Source: Streptomyces sp. NBC_01463
GTDB taxonomy: Bacteria; Actinomycetota; Actinomycetes; Streptomycetales; Streptomycetaceae
Direction of reading: 5' to 3'
NCBI GenBank assembly: GCA_036227345.1
Contig: CP109468.1
Coordinates: 8,308,001-8,372,000, forward strand
Length of the DNA stretch: 64,000 bases
The notes below the pieces were generated by a model. That model saw only the letters and a program-made list of their open reading frames with translations. It made no database searches and was not told the DNA's origin. Positions 17,934 through 27,831 of the stretch are shown piece after piece. The position numbers were made by a program, and so were the translations under genes. Each line of letters begins with the position of its first letter. Position 1 is the first letter of the stretch.

Positions 17934-19202
17934 TCACATCCGGCCGATGGCGGCTTCGGCGAGACGGCCGAGTTCCGCGATGGCATCCTTCGCGGACTGG
18001 TTGCCCACGATCGCGGGCTCCAGCGTCGGCTTGATCTTCTCGCGGATCTCCATCCAGGCCGCGGTGCCGCCCTCGGAGCAGGCCGCGCTCATGTTCTGGA
18101 GGGAGAGATCGACGAACTTGTTCTCCTTCACGTAGCCGGACTCGTTGAGGTCCTTGAGCCCCGGCACCGAACCGCGCTGCTTCGCCGCTCCCAGGATCGA
18201 GTCGGGGGTCGAGAGGTACTCGACCAGGGCACGTGCCGCGGCCGGGTGCTTGGAGCTCGCCGACTGGGTGACGAGCGTGCCGCCCTGGAGCATCGCCGGC
18301 TTGCGGTTGGCCAGGATGAACGCGCCGAGGGTGTCGTCCTTCAGCAGCTCCGGGTTCTGGTCACGGACCTGCTCCCACAGGGCGCTCGTCGTCATCATCA
18401 TCGACGCCTTGCCGGTCTGGACGTTCGACGGTGCACCGGCAGCCGTCTTCTTGGTGTAGTCGGCGGAGCCGTCCGCGGACAGGTCCTTGAAGAACTGCAG
18501 CGCCTCGACGCCCCGGTTGTCGGTGAACAGCACCTTCTTGCCGTCCGCGCTGAACAGCTGACCGCCGTTGGCGAACAGGAACGTCTCCCAGCACTGGCGC
18601 AGATCGATGGAGAACGGGTCGAATCCGACCCGGCCGCCCTTCGTCAGCTGCTTGGCGACGGCCCGCAGTTCCGCCCAGTTGGCCGGGGTCTTCTTGATGC
18701 CGGCCTCGGCGAAGTGGTCCTTGCGGTAGACGACGATGCGGGTGTCCAGGACGACCGGCAGCGCGTACAGCTTGCCGTCGTAGCGCGACGGCTCCAGGAC
18801 CCGCTTCTCGTAGTCGTGCGCGGTGGCGAACTTCTCGGGCAGCGGGGCGATGGCCTTCTTCGCGGCGAACGGCGGGATCCAGCCGACGCCCATCATCAGC
18901 ACGTCGGGCAGCAGCCCGCCGGCGAGCCCCGTGGTGATCTTCTCGTTGAGCTGCGCGTACGTGGTGTAGTCCACGTTCACCTTGACGTCCGGATACTTCT
19001 TCCGGAAGCCGCCGAGGATCTCCTTCTCCAACAGCGTCTTGCCGTCGGCGCCTTCGTAGATCGGGGTGAGCAGCGTGATCTCGCCCTCGGCGGGACCGTC
19101 GGCGGAGCCGGCCGTCGAAGAGCCGGTGCCGCAGCCGGAGAGTGCGGCCGCGGCCGTACCGGCGCCGATGGCAGCGAGCAGCGACCGTCGTTTGAGTTCC
19201 AT
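17934..19202 (-). CDS. Sugar ABC transporter substrate-binding lipoprotein
   Basis: 422 residues from ATG 19202 (AAAAGGGG about 6 bases upstream). The signal peptide MELKRRSLLAAIG... ends in lipobox LSGC, so the mature protein is membrane-anchored outside. The body is a family 1 solute-binding protein (ITLLTPIYEGADGKTLLEKEILGGFRKKYPDVKVNVDY...), the class that binds oligosaccharides. It is the promoter-proximal gene of the 11-gene operon and lies divergent from the LacI regulator. Specificity cannot be read, but the downstream lyases point to unsaturated, possibly acetylated uronate oligosaccharides. Confidence 0.93.
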   Translation of the reverse strand: MELKRRSLLAAIGAGTAAAALSGCGTGSSTAGSADGPAEGEITLLTPIYEGADGKTLLEKEILGGFRKKYPDVKVNVDYTTYAQLNEKITTGLAGGLLPDVLMMGVGWIPPFAAKKAIAPLPEKFATAHDYEKRVLEPSRYDGKLYALPVVLDTRIVVYRKDHFAEAGIKKTPANWAELRAVAKQLTKGGRVGFDPFSIDLRQCWETFLFANGGQLFSADGKKVLFTDNRGVEALQFFKDLSADGSADYTKKTAAGAPSNVQTGKASMMMTTSALWEQVRDQNPELLKDDTLGAFILANRKPAMLQGGTLVTQSASSKHPAAARALVEYLSTPDSILGAAKQRGSVPGLKDLNESGYVKENKFVDLSLQNMSAACSEGGTAAWMEIREKIKPTLEPAIVGNQSAKDAIAELGRLAEAAIGRM

Positions 19203-19229
19203 TGGGCACCCCTTTTGAGGTGGAGACAG

Positions 19230-19241
19230 TGGATCGATCCA
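19230..19241. promoter_or_regulatory. Perfect palindrome TGGATCGATCCA, candidate LacI-family operator
   Basis: A 12-bp perfect palindrome with the central CG step usual for LacI-family operators, 28 bases upstream of the binding-protein start. Its position would block transcription of the polysaccharide operon. It differs in sequence from the two GTAAATCG elements in the same gap, so it may be a secondary site or coincidence. Confidence 0.4.
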
Positions 19242-19275
19242 GCGATGGCAACCCGGCCATGGCTGGGAAGCGCTG

Positions 19276-19290
19276 GTAAATCGATGCACT
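19276..19290. promoter_or_regulatory. Candidate LacI operator copy 1 (GTAAATCGATGCACT)
   Basis: A 15-bp element with imperfect dyad symmetry around CG. It matches a second element at 19380-19394 in 13 of 15 positions (GTAAATCGRTRCACT). Both lie in the 225-bp divergent gap between the ABC operon and the LacI gene, as expected for autoregulation plus operon repression. Confidence 0.55.
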
Positions 19291-19379
19291 GAGACTAAGA
19301 ACGCCCCAAGAGGCTCGTCAACAGCTGATGCACAACAATTTTCGGGAAAGTTAACGGGTGTACCGGTGAAGAGAGTTCA

Positions 19380-19394
19380 GTAAATCGGTACACT
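19380..19394. promoter_or_regulatory. Candidate LacI operator copy 2 (GTAAATCGGTACACT)
   Basis: Second copy of the GTAAATCGRTRCACT element, 34 bases upstream of the regulator's ATG. Its TACACT end could also be the -10 hexamer of the regulator's promoter, which would make repressor binding directly autoregulatory. Confidence 0.55.
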
Positions 19395-19427
19395 AGTCTG
19401 GCGAACACGTTCCGAACCGGAGGTGGC

Positions 19428-20510
19428 ATGAGCGGGGTAACGATCCATCAGGTCGCGGAGGCCGCGGGGGTCTCCGCGAGCACCGTGTCGAACGTCCTCA
19501 ACGGACGTACGGACCGTATGCAGGCGGCGACCCTGGCTCGCGTCGAGCAGGTGATAGAGCAGCTCAGCTACCGGCCCAACCGCGCGGCGCGCATGCTGCG
19601 CACCGGCCGGATCAAGGTCATCGGCCTGATCGTGCCGTCCGTCGCCAACCCCTTCTGGGGGGCGCTGGCCCGGGAGCTGGAGGCCATCGCGCTGGCCGAG
19701 GGCTATCACGTACTGCTCTGCAACAGTGAGCGCGATCCGGCCCGTGAGCTCAAGTACGGCGAGGAGCTGCTGGCCGACGGGGTGAGCGGTGTGGTGCTCT
19801 GCTCCTCGCTGCCCTCGCTCGACCATGTGGCACCGCTGCTCAGCCGCGGTCTGAAGATGGTCGCCTTCGACCGCACCGCCCAGGCGGGCGATCCGCCGTC
19901 ACTGGCCTCGATCAGCGTCGACAACGCGATGGGAGCCGAGCTCGCCACCCGGCACCTGCTCGAACTGGGCCACCGCCGGCTGGCCTTCGTCTCCGGCTCG
20001 GTCAACAGCGTCAACCGCCGCGAGCGGCTGCGCGGCTTCCGGGCCGCCCTGGAGTCGGCCGGCCTCGACCCGGCCGACGCGATCGTCTGGCCCGGCGCCG
20101 GTACCACCGAGTTCGGTGACAAGGACGCGGCCGAACTGGGGCGCAGGGCGGCCCGCGAGCTCCTCTGCGGCCCGCGCCCGCCCACCGCGTTCGTCGCCAT
20201 CAACGACATGTGCGCGATCGGGATCTGCCGGGGCGCGAAGGACGCCGGCCGCAGTGCGGGACAGGACGTCTCCGTGGTCGGGTTCGACGACATCCTGCTC
20301 GCCGACCTCTTCGAGCCGCCGCTGACCACCGTCCGCCAGCCGCTGCCCGAGATGGCCGCGGAGACGTTCCAGCAGCTGAAGGCCCGGATCGACTCCGCCC
20401 CGGTCGCCGGACGTTCGCTCCTGATCAGGCCGAGACTCGTGGTCCGGGAGTCGACGGCTTCCGCCCCCGCCGAGGTGGCCGCGGCCGAGGAGGCTCTCGC
20501 GCACCGGTGA
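19428..20510 (+). CDS. LacI-family transcriptional regulator of the polysaccharide operon
   Basis: 360 residues. The N-terminal helix-turn-helix TIHQVAEAAGVSASTVSNVLNGR (about 4-26) and hinge helix YRPNRAARMLRTGR are classic LacI; residues about 60-345 form the periplasmic-binding-like effector domain (IGLIVPSVANPFW..., VVGFDDILLADLFEPPLTTVRQP). GGAGGT lies 4 bases upstream of ATG 19428. It is divergent from the ABC binding-protein gene and most likely represses that 11-gene operon until an oligosaccharide derived from the polymer binds. The stop codon is embedded in the palindrome at 20500-20522. Confidence 0.93.
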   Translation: MSGVTIHQVAEAAGVSASTVSNVLNGRTDRMQAATLARVEQVIEQLSYRPNRAARMLRTGRIKVIGLIVPSVANPFWGALARELEAIALAEGYHVLLCNSERDPARELKYGEELLADGVSGVVLCSSLPSLDHVAPLLSRGLKMVAFDRTAQAGDPPSLASISVDNAMGAELATRHLLELGHRRLAFVSGSVNSVNRRERLRGFRAALESAGLDPADAIVWPGAGTTEFGDKDAAELGRRAARELLCGPRPPTAFVAINDMCAIGICRGAKDAGRSAGQDVSVVGFDDILLADLFEPPLTTVRQPLPEMAAETFQQLKARIDSAPVAGRSLLIRPRLVVRESTASAPAEVAAAEEALAHR

Positions 20511-20522
20511 GTCACCGGTGCG
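20500..20522. repeat. Perfect 11-bp inverted repeat over the LacI stop codon
   Basis: CGCACCGGTGA and TCACCGGTGCG flank a single G. The near-zero loop means it can only fold with a larger loop or act as a cruciform; it may assist the terminator that follows at 20559. Confidence 0.6.
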
Positions 20523-20558
20523 CGTCGGCGTCGTCCGCCGGCCGGTGCACGGACGACG

Positions 20559-20603
20559 CGAGGACACCGCCCCGGAAGCGGTGCCCTCGCGCCGGTGTCC
20601 TCG
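20559..20603. terminator. Bidirectional terminator between lacI-type gene and xylanase
   Basis: Perfect 11-bp stem CGAGGACACCG / CGGTGTCCTCG with a 23-base loop, in the 105-bp gap between two convergent genes. There is no U-tract, as is common for Streptomyces terminators. Confidence 0.7.
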
Positions 20604-20615
20604 GACGCCCCTGGA

Positions 20616-22274
<1,659 letters not shown>

Positions 22275-22480
22275 TCACAACTGGTCGCGGGACGTGCAGG
22301 GCGGATGGGTACATTCGGCATCGAGAGTTACGAAAGGATTCCGAATGTCGAGCGTGAAGGAAGGGTTGAGCGGTCGTCGCGCTGGTGGAGTCGGCTCCAG
22401 GTGAAGCGCTTCTGAACAGGCATGTTGCCGCTCGCGCCATCGAATTGGATGACTGATCAATCGAAATCGACGACACAACA

Positions 22481-22498
22481 GACCGAAATATTTCGGTC
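22481..22498. promoter_or_regulatory. Palindrome GACCGAAATATTTCGGTC, copy 2
   Basis: Perfect 18-bp palindrome containing the same 14-bp core as copy 1, about 104 bases upstream of the VOC gene. Two exact copies of a 14-mer in one 600-bp gap are very unlikely by chance and point to a single regulator binding both ends. Confidence 0.65.
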
Positions 22499-22601
22499 CG
22501 TAAAGAATCTTGAATCGAATCGCGGAGATCCCCGGAATCCCCCGTGGCACGATCGGTCCCGCGGTCGGCCGAGGGGCCGGATCTTCTGTCCGGAGGGATT
22601 C

Positions 22602-23039
22602 ATGGCGACACGTTGGAGTCTGACGATCGACTGCGCGCACCCCGCGCGACTGGCGGAGTTCTGGGCGCTCGCCCTGGGCTACGCGAAGAAGCCGCCGCCG
22701 AAGGGCTTCGGCAGCTGGGAGGAGTGGTTCGCCCACTACGACGTCCCGGAGGAGGAATGGGGCGACGGCGCCTATCTGGCGGACCCGGACGGTGAGGGGC
22801 CCGGCCTGTCCTTCATGAAGGTGCCCGAGGCGAAGGCCGGGAAGAACCGGCTGCACATGGACGTGCAGGCCGGTGGCGGCCGTGAGGTGCCGTGGGAGGT
22901 GCGGTGGCCCCGCGTGCTGGAGGCGCTGGAGCGGCTGACTGCCGCGGGGGCGAAGGTCGTCGAGGAGTTCGAGGCCGACGGGCGGCCCGATCACCTCTGG
23001 ATGGCGGACCCGGAGGGCAACGAGTTCTGCCTGCTGTGA
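22602..23039 (+). CDS. VOC-family (glyoxalase-like) protein
   Basis: 145 residues from ATG 22602 with CGGAGGG 5-11 bases upstream. It is a glyoxalase-like domain protein (Glyoxalase_6 style): RWSLTIDCAHPARLAEFWALALGY at the start, RLHMDVQAGG in the middle and WMADPEGNEFCLL at the end, giving two beta-alpha-beta-beta-beta modules in one chain. Members may be isomerases, dioxygenases or resistance proteins; no specific substrate is supported. The metal ligand positions are not all clear. It is divergent from the xylanase across a region with shared palindromes. Confidence 0.88.
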   Translation: MATRWSLTIDCAHPARLAEFWALALGYAKKPPPKGFGSWEEWFAHYDVPEEEWGDGAYLADPDGEGPGLSFMKVPEAKAGKNRLHMDVQAGGGREVPWEVRWPRVLEALERLTAAGAKVVEEFEADGRPDHLWMADPEGNEFCLL

Positions 23040-23055
23040 GCCGGATGCGCGGCTG

Positions 23056-23088
23056 CGGGACGGCCGGCCGCAGAGGCGGGCCGTCCCG
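23056..23088. terminator. Bidirectional terminator (10-bp stem)
   Basis: CGGGACGGCC and GGCCGTCCCG pair with a 13-base loop, in the 60-bp gap between convergent VOC and serine hydrolase genes. Confidence 0.65.
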
Positions 23089-23099
23089 GTCCGGTGCGG

Positions 23100-24938
23100 T
23101 CAGTTCGCCGAAGCGGCCCAGCCCTTCGCCTCGATGCGCCGCGCGTCGCCCGGCCGTCCTTCGTCGAAGACCGTGCGTCCGCCGTCCTCGACCCTGATCG
23201 CGTCCACGTACACGCCGCGTCCGACGTACAGCTGATCGGTGGTGTACCGCCACCGCAGCACGGTCTCGGTGCCGCGCCACTGGGCGAGGTCCGCGTCCAG
23301 GCGGTGCCAGACCCGGCCCGACCAGCCGGAGACCGAGCCCGTCGGGTGCGCTTCGGGCTGTGGGCGGTGCTGCTGCGGGGCCGGCGTGGTGGTGAACGGG
23401 ACCGGCTGCCAGCTGGCCCCGGCGTCCGTCGAGGCCTCCAGGAAGAGGAAGTCCGACGCGGGCTCGGCGTCCCACCACAGCGCACAGCTCAGCCGGGCGC
23501 GCGAGGAGGCCGGGGTGAGCGGCGGGAGTGCCAGCGTGGCCGTCGAGGCACTGGCCATGCCGGAGAACCACGCGGTACGGCCCCGGGCCGGCCGGACCGC
23601 GACCGCCCGGGCCAGCTGGTTGGCCGTCGCGACCCGCGGCGCGCTGCCGGAGCGCCAGTTGCGCACCGGGTGCACCGAGTTGCCCAGCACGATCAGGAAC
23701 GAGTCGGTGGACGGGTCGAGGACCAAGCTGGTGCCCGTGAAGCCGGTGTGGCCGGCCGTACGGGGCGTGGCCATCGCGCCCATGTACCAGTGCTGGTAGA
23801 GCTCGAAGCCGAGGCCGTGCGCGTCACCGGGGAACGCGGTGTTGAAGTCGGTGAACAGCAGATCCACCGATGCGGCCGAGAGGATCCTCGCGCGTCCGTA
23901 CACCCCGCCGTTGAGCAGGGTGCGGGCGAGGATCGCCAGGTCCCAGGCACAGGAGAAGACCCCGGCGTGGCCGGCGACCCCGTCGAGGCTGAAGGCGTTC
24001 TCGTCGTGGACCTCGCCCCAGACCAGTCCGCGCTCCAGTCCCGACCAGGGGAGCCGGGCGTCCTCGGTCGCGGCGATCTTCGGCTTCCAGGAGGCCGGCG
24101 GGTTGTACCGGGTGCGCTGCATCCCGAGCGGAGCGGTGATCTGTTCGCGGAGCAGTACGTCCTCGGTGCGGCCGGTGATCTTCTCCAGTACCAGCTGGAG
24201 CGAGATCAGATTGAGGTCGGAATAGAGGTACACCGTGCCGGGCGGGTTCGCCGGGGCCTCGTTCCAGAGCAGCTCCAGCTTCCCCTCGCGGGTCGGCGCC
24301 GTGTAGAGGGGGATCCAGGCACGGAAACCCGAGGTGTGCGTGAGCAGCTGACGGATCGTGATGTCCTGCTTGCCGCCGCCGGCGAAGTCCGGCAGATACG
24401 TGGCGACGGTCGCCTCCAGCTCCAGCGTGCCGCGCTCGATCTGCTGCACCGCCAGGATCGAGGTGAACAGCTTCGACACCGACGCCAGGTCGAAGACCGT
24501 GTCCTCGGCCATGGCGATCTGCTGGTCCGCCGGGAACTCCACCCCGGTGTCGGTCGTCTCGTCGTACGCCGCGTAACGCACCGCCTTGCCGATCGGACGG
24601 TGCAGTGCCACCGTCCCGCCCCGCCCCGCGAGCAGCACGGCACCCGCGTACCAGGGGTATTTGGGCGAGTCGGCGAGGTATCTCTCCGCCTCGGTGACCA
24701 GTTGGTCGAGCGGCTCCTGCAACAGCCCCGCGCGCGCGGCCGATCCGCGGCGCAGCGTCGGCCTGCCGTGCCCCGACGCGGTCCCTGTGCCCATGTCCGA
24801 CGACCCCGCCCCCGACTCCGTGGCAGACGCCGCCTCCGCGAACGGGATGGGCGCCAGGGCGAGAGCCCCGCCCAGGGCCAGCATCCCACTGCCCAGCCTC
24901 CGCCGGCTGATGCCCCCGCCCGCCGTGTCCTCGGTCAT
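23100..24938 (-). CDS. Exported serine hydrolase, class C beta-lactamase/esterase fold with C-terminal accessory domain
   Basis: 612 residues from ATG 24938 (GGGAAGGGG just upstream). A Tat-like signal (ISRRRLGSGMLALGGALALAP, cleavage near AEA) is followed by a beta-lactamase-fold domain: SVSK (nucleophile Ser and Lys), YSDLN as the YxN box, and AGHTGFTG as the KTG equivalent. Residues about 430-612 form a beta-rich domain resembling a discoidin/immunoglobulin-like module (WDAEPASDFLFLEAS..., WRYTTDQLYVGRGVYVDAI), perhaps for wall or glycan binding. Family members include D-Ala-D-Ala peptidases and esterases, so the substrate is open. An inverted repeat sits in the leader at 24961. Confidence 0.85.
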   Translation of the reverse strand: MTEDTAGGGISRRRLGSGMLALGGALALAPIPFAEAASATESGAGSSDMGTGTASGHGRPTLRRGSAARAGLLQEPLDQLVTEAERYLADSPKYPWYAGAVLLAGRGGTVALHRPIGKAVRYAAYDETTDTGVEFPADQQIAMAEDTVFDLASVSKLFTSILAVQQIERGTLELEATVATYLPDFAGGGKQDITIRQLLTHTSGFRAWIPLYTAPTREGKLELLWNEAPANPPGTVYLYSDLNLISLQLVLEKITGRTEDVLLREQITAPLGMQRTRYNPPASWKPKIAATEDARLPWSGLERGLVWGEVHDENAFSLDGVAGHAGVFSCAWDLAILARTLLNGGVYGRARILSAASVDLLFTDFNTAFPGDAHGLGFELYQHWYMGAMATPRTAGHTGFTGTSLVLDPSTDSFLIVLGNSVHPVRNWRSGSAPRVATANQLARAVAVRPARGRTAWFSGMASASTATLALPPLTPASSRARLSCALWWDAEPASDFLFLEASTDAGASWQPVPFTTTPAPQQHRPQPEAHPTGSVSGWSGRVWHRLDADLAQWRGTETVLRWRYTTDQLYVGRGVYVDAIRVEDGGRTVFDEGRPGDARRIEAKGWAASAN

Positions 24939-24960
24939 CCGGAACCCCTTCCCGCTGCCT

Positions 24961-24973
24961 GAAAGTAACTTTC
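24961..24973. promoter_or_regulatory. Inverted repeat GAAAGT-A-ACTTTC upstream of the serine hydrolase
   Basis: Perfect 6-bp arms around one base, followed directly by CGAAAATTC. It is 23 bases from the start codon, where a bound repressor would block transcription or a hairpin would lie close to the RBS. It recalls but does not equal the CGAAA/TTTCG palindromes near the xylanase. Confidence 0.45.
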
Positions 24974-25060
24974 GAAAATTCTTCCGAGCATGAAACTTCC
25001 TGCCGAGGCAGAGAGTACTGTCCCCCCTCGCCGCCCCGTAGGCCCCGGAGTCACAAAGAA

Positions 25061-25077
25061 TCTGACACAGCATCAGA
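25061..25077. promoter_or_regulatory. 17-bp palindromic operator TCTGACACAGCATCAGA
   Basis: TCTGA and TCAGA arms with a 7-base centre, flanked by A-runs, 44 bases upstream of the nitronate monooxygenase start. It agrees in 12 of 17 positions, plus the flanking AA/AAAA, with the element at 45238-45254 in the divergent promoter of the sterol-type cluster. It is a likely site for one TetR-family repressor controlling both. Confidence 0.65.
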
Positions 25078-25120
25078 AAATCTCTTCCCTCGGTTGTCGG
25101 ACTGCGGCATCCTGCCGCCC

Positions 25121-26230
25121 ATGGAGACGGAGCTGAGCCAAAAACTGGGGATCGAGCACGCCATCTTCGGCTTCACGCCGTTCCCGGCGGTGGCCGCGGC
25201 CATCACCCGGGCCGGAGGATTCGGCGTACTCGGCGCGGTCCGCTACACCGCCCCCGACGACCTCGCACGCGACCTCGACTGGATGCAGGAACACACGGAC
25301 GGCAAGCCCTACGGCCTCGACGTCGTCATGCCCGCCAAGAAGGTGGAGGGCGTGAGCGAGGCCGATGTGGAGGCGATGATCCCGCCCGGCCACCGGCAGT
25401 TCGTGCAGGAGACCCTCGCCAAGTACGGCGTCCCCGAACTCGCCGAGGGCGAGGCGTCGGGCTGGCGCATCACCGGCTGGATGGAGGAGGTCGCCCGCAA
25501 CCAGCTCGACGTGGCGTTCGACTACCCCATCAGACTGCTCGCCAACGCCCTGGGTTCACCGCCCGCCGACGTCGTCGCCCGCGCCCACGAGCACGACGTC
25601 CTCGTCGCCGCGCTCGCCGGCAGTGCCCGGCACGCCCGCCACCACGCGGACGCCGGAATCGACGTGGTCGTCGCCCAGGGGTACGAGGCGGGCGGCCACA
25701 CCGGAGAGATCGCCTCGATGGTCCTCGTCCCGGACGTCGTCGACGCCGTCGGTCCGCTCCCCGTCCTCGCGGCGGGCGGCATCGGCAGCGGTGAACAGGT
25801 CGCCGCCGGGCTTGCCCTGGGCGCCCAGGGCGTCTGGCTCGGCTCCCTCTGGCTCACCACCGAGGAGGCCGACATGCACTCCCGGGCGCTGACCGCCAAA
25901 CTCCTCGCCGCGGGATCCGGCGACACCGTCCGCTCCCGCGCCCTCACGGGCAAACCCGCGCGTCAGCTCCGTACCGAATGGACCGACGCCTGGGACGACC
26001 CGGCGGGACCCGGCACGCTGCCGATGCCGCTCCAGGGTCTCCTGGTCGCCGAGGCCGTCTCCCGTATCCAGAAGTACGAGACGGGCGCCCTGCTCGGCAC
26101 CCCCGTCGGCCAGATCGTCGGCCGGATGAACACCGAACGCAGTGTGCAGGCCGTCTTCGACGACCTGACCCGCGGCTTCGAACGGGCCGTGGACCGGATC
26201 AACCGCATCGCCGGACGGAGCGCCTCATGA
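25121..26230 (+). CDS. Nitronate monooxygenase / 2-nitropropane dioxygenase-like flavoprotein
   Basis: 369 residues from ATG 25121. FMN-binding TIM barrel of the NMO/2-NPD family: AAAITRAGGFGVLGAVRY, the VAQGYEAGGHTGE motif carrying the catalytic histidine region, LPVLAAGGIGSGEQVAAGLALGAQGVWLGSLWL phosphate-binding segment. Mycobacterial homologues in lipid and sterol gene sets are annotated the same way but often have other redox roles, so nitronate oxidation is not certain. The stop overlaps the ATG of the acyl-CoA synthetase (ATGA), so both are made together. A shared palindrome upstream connects it to the sterol-type cluster. Confidence 0.88.
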   Translation: METELSQKLGIEHAIFGFTPFPAVAAAITRAGGFGVLGAVRYTAPDDLARDLDWMQEHTDGKPYGLDVVMPAKKVEGVSEADVEAMIPPGHRQFVQETLAKYGVPELAEGEASGWRITGWMEEVARNQLDVAFDYPIRLLANALGSPPADVVARAHEHDVLVAALAGSARHARHHADAGIDVVVAQGYEAGGHTGEIASMVLVPDVVDAVGPLPVLAAGGIGSGEQVAAGLALGAQGVWLGSLWLTTEEADMHSRALTAKLLAAGSGDTVRSRALTGKPARQLRTEWTDAWDDPAGPGTLPMPLQGLLVAEAVSRIQKYETGALLGTPVGQIVGRMNTERSVQAVFDDLTRGFERAVDRINRIAGRSAS

Positions 26231-27768
26231 ACCAGCCGCCCAACGGCTTCTGGGCCCAGGCCACCGCAGACCCCGACCGCACGGTCCTCATCGCACCCGA
26301 CGGCGAGGACTGGACGGCCGGACGGCTGCACGCCGAGGCCAACCGCATGGTCCACGGACTGCGCGCGGCGGGCCTGGAGGAGGGCGACGCGTTCGCCGTC
26401 GTCCTGCCCAACGGGGTCGAGTTCCTCACCGCCTACCTCGCCGCCTCGCAGGCCGGCTTCTACCTCGTCCCCGTCAACCACCACCTCGTCGGGCCCGAGA
26501 TCGCCTGGATCGTCGCCGACTCCGGCGCCAAGGTGCTCATCGCCCACGAACGCTTCACCGAGGCCGCGACCGCCGCGGCCGACGAGGCGAAGCTGCCCGC
26601 GAGCCACCGCTACGGAGTCGGCGCGGTCGACGGCTTCCGCCCGTACGCCGAACTGCTGGAGAACCGGCCCGTCTCGCCCCCGGAGGGACGCACGCTCGGC
26701 TGGGTCATGAACTACACCTCCGGCACCACCGGCCGCCCCCGCGGCATCCGCCGGCCGCTGCCCGGAAAGCTCCCCGAGGAGACCTACCTCGGCGGCTTCC
26801 TCGGCATCTTCGGCATCAAGCCGTTCGACGGGAACGTCCACCTGGTGTGTTCGCCGCTTTATCACACGGCGGTGCTGCAGTTCGCGGGAGCGGCCCTGCA
26901 CATCGGCCACCCGCTCGTCCTGATGGACAAGTGGTCGCCCGAGGAGATGCTGCGGGCGATGGACACCCACCGCTGCACCCACACGCACATGGTCCCGACC
27001 CAGTTCCACCGCCTCCTCGCCCTGCCCGAGGAGGTCCGGCAGCGGTACGACGTCTCCGCGATGCGCCACGCCATCCACGGCGCGGCCCCCTGCCCCGACC
27101 ACGTCAAACGCGCCATGATCGACTGGTGGGGCCGCTGCGTCGAGGAGTACTACGCGGCCAGCGAGGGAGGCGGCGCCTTCGCCACGGCCGACGACTGGCT
27201 GAAGAAGCCGGGCACCGTCGGCCGGGCCTGGCCGATCAGCGAACTCGCGGTCTTCGACGACGACGGCAACCGGCTCGGGCCGGGCGAGCTCGGCACCGTC
27301 TACATGAAGATGAGCACCGGCGGCTTCAGCTACCACAAGGACGAGGGCAAGACGCGGAAGAACCGCATCGGCGACTTCTTCACCGTCGGCGACCTCGGCG
27401 TCCTCGACGAGGAGGGCTATCTCTTCCTCCGCGACCGCAAGATCGACATGATCATCTCCGGCGGCGTGAACATCTACCCCGCCGAGATCGAGGGCGCCCT
27501 CCTCACCCACCCCGCGGTCGCCGACGCCGCGGTCTTCGGCATCCCGCACGCCGACTGGGGCGAGGAGGTCAGGGCCGTGGTCGAAGCGGCCGAGGGGCAC
27601 GAGGCGGGTGACGCACTCGCCGCCGAGATCCTCGGACACTGCGCGGGGCTGCTCGCCGGCTACAAACGACCCAAGACCCTGGGATTCATCACCACGATGC
27701 CCCGCGACCCCAACGGCAAGCTGTACAAACGGCGGTTGCGCGAACCGTACTGGGAGGGACACGCGTAG
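26227..27768 (+). CDS. Acyl-CoA synthetase (AMP-forming), FadD type
   Basis: 513 residues. ANL-superfamily ligase: P-loop-like NYTSGTTGRPRGI (about 162-174), YYAASEGG, the FFTVGDLG...GYLFLRDRKID region and C-terminal lysine motif PRDPNGKLYKRRLREPYW. The reaction is ATP-dependent activation of a carboxylate to its CoA thioester. The start ATG lies in the stop of the flavoprotein gene, so coupling is tight. Compared with fatty-acid ligases it has the insertion RRPLPGKLPEETYLGG after the AMP motif, seen in actinobacterial FadD4/FadD17-like enzymes; this resemblance is recalled, not computed. Probable substrates are large or cyclic acids. Confidence 0.9.
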   Translation: MNQPPNGFWAQATADPDRTVLIAPDGEDWTAGRLHAEANRMVHGLRAAGLEEGDAFAVVLPNGVEFLTAYLAASQAGFYLVPVNHHLVGPEIAWIVADSGAKVLIAHERFTEAATAAADEAKLPASHRYGVGAVDGFRPYAELLENRPVSPPEGRTLGWVMNYTSGTTGRPRGIRRPLPGKLPEETYLGGFLGIFGIKPFDGNVHLVCSPLYHTAVLQFAGAALHIGHPLVLMDKWSPEEMLRAMDTHRCTHTHMVPTQFHRLLALPEEVRQRYDVSAMRHAIHGAAPCPDHVKRAMIDWWGRCVEEYYAASEGGGAFATADDWLKKPGTVGRAWPISELAVFDDDGNRLGPGELGTVYMKMSTGGFSYHKDEGKTRKNRIGDFFTVGDLGVLDEEGYLFLRDRKIDMIISGGVNIYPAEIEGALLTHPAVADAAVFGIPHADWGEEVRAVVEAAEGHEAGDALAAEILGHCAGLLAGYKRPKTLGFITTMPRDPNGKLYKRRLREPYWEGHA

Positions 27769-27831
27769 AACCCCCCTCGGCGGGTCCGGCCGCCGAGCGG
27801 GTCCCCGGCCGGTTCTGGCAGCGTACGGCCT

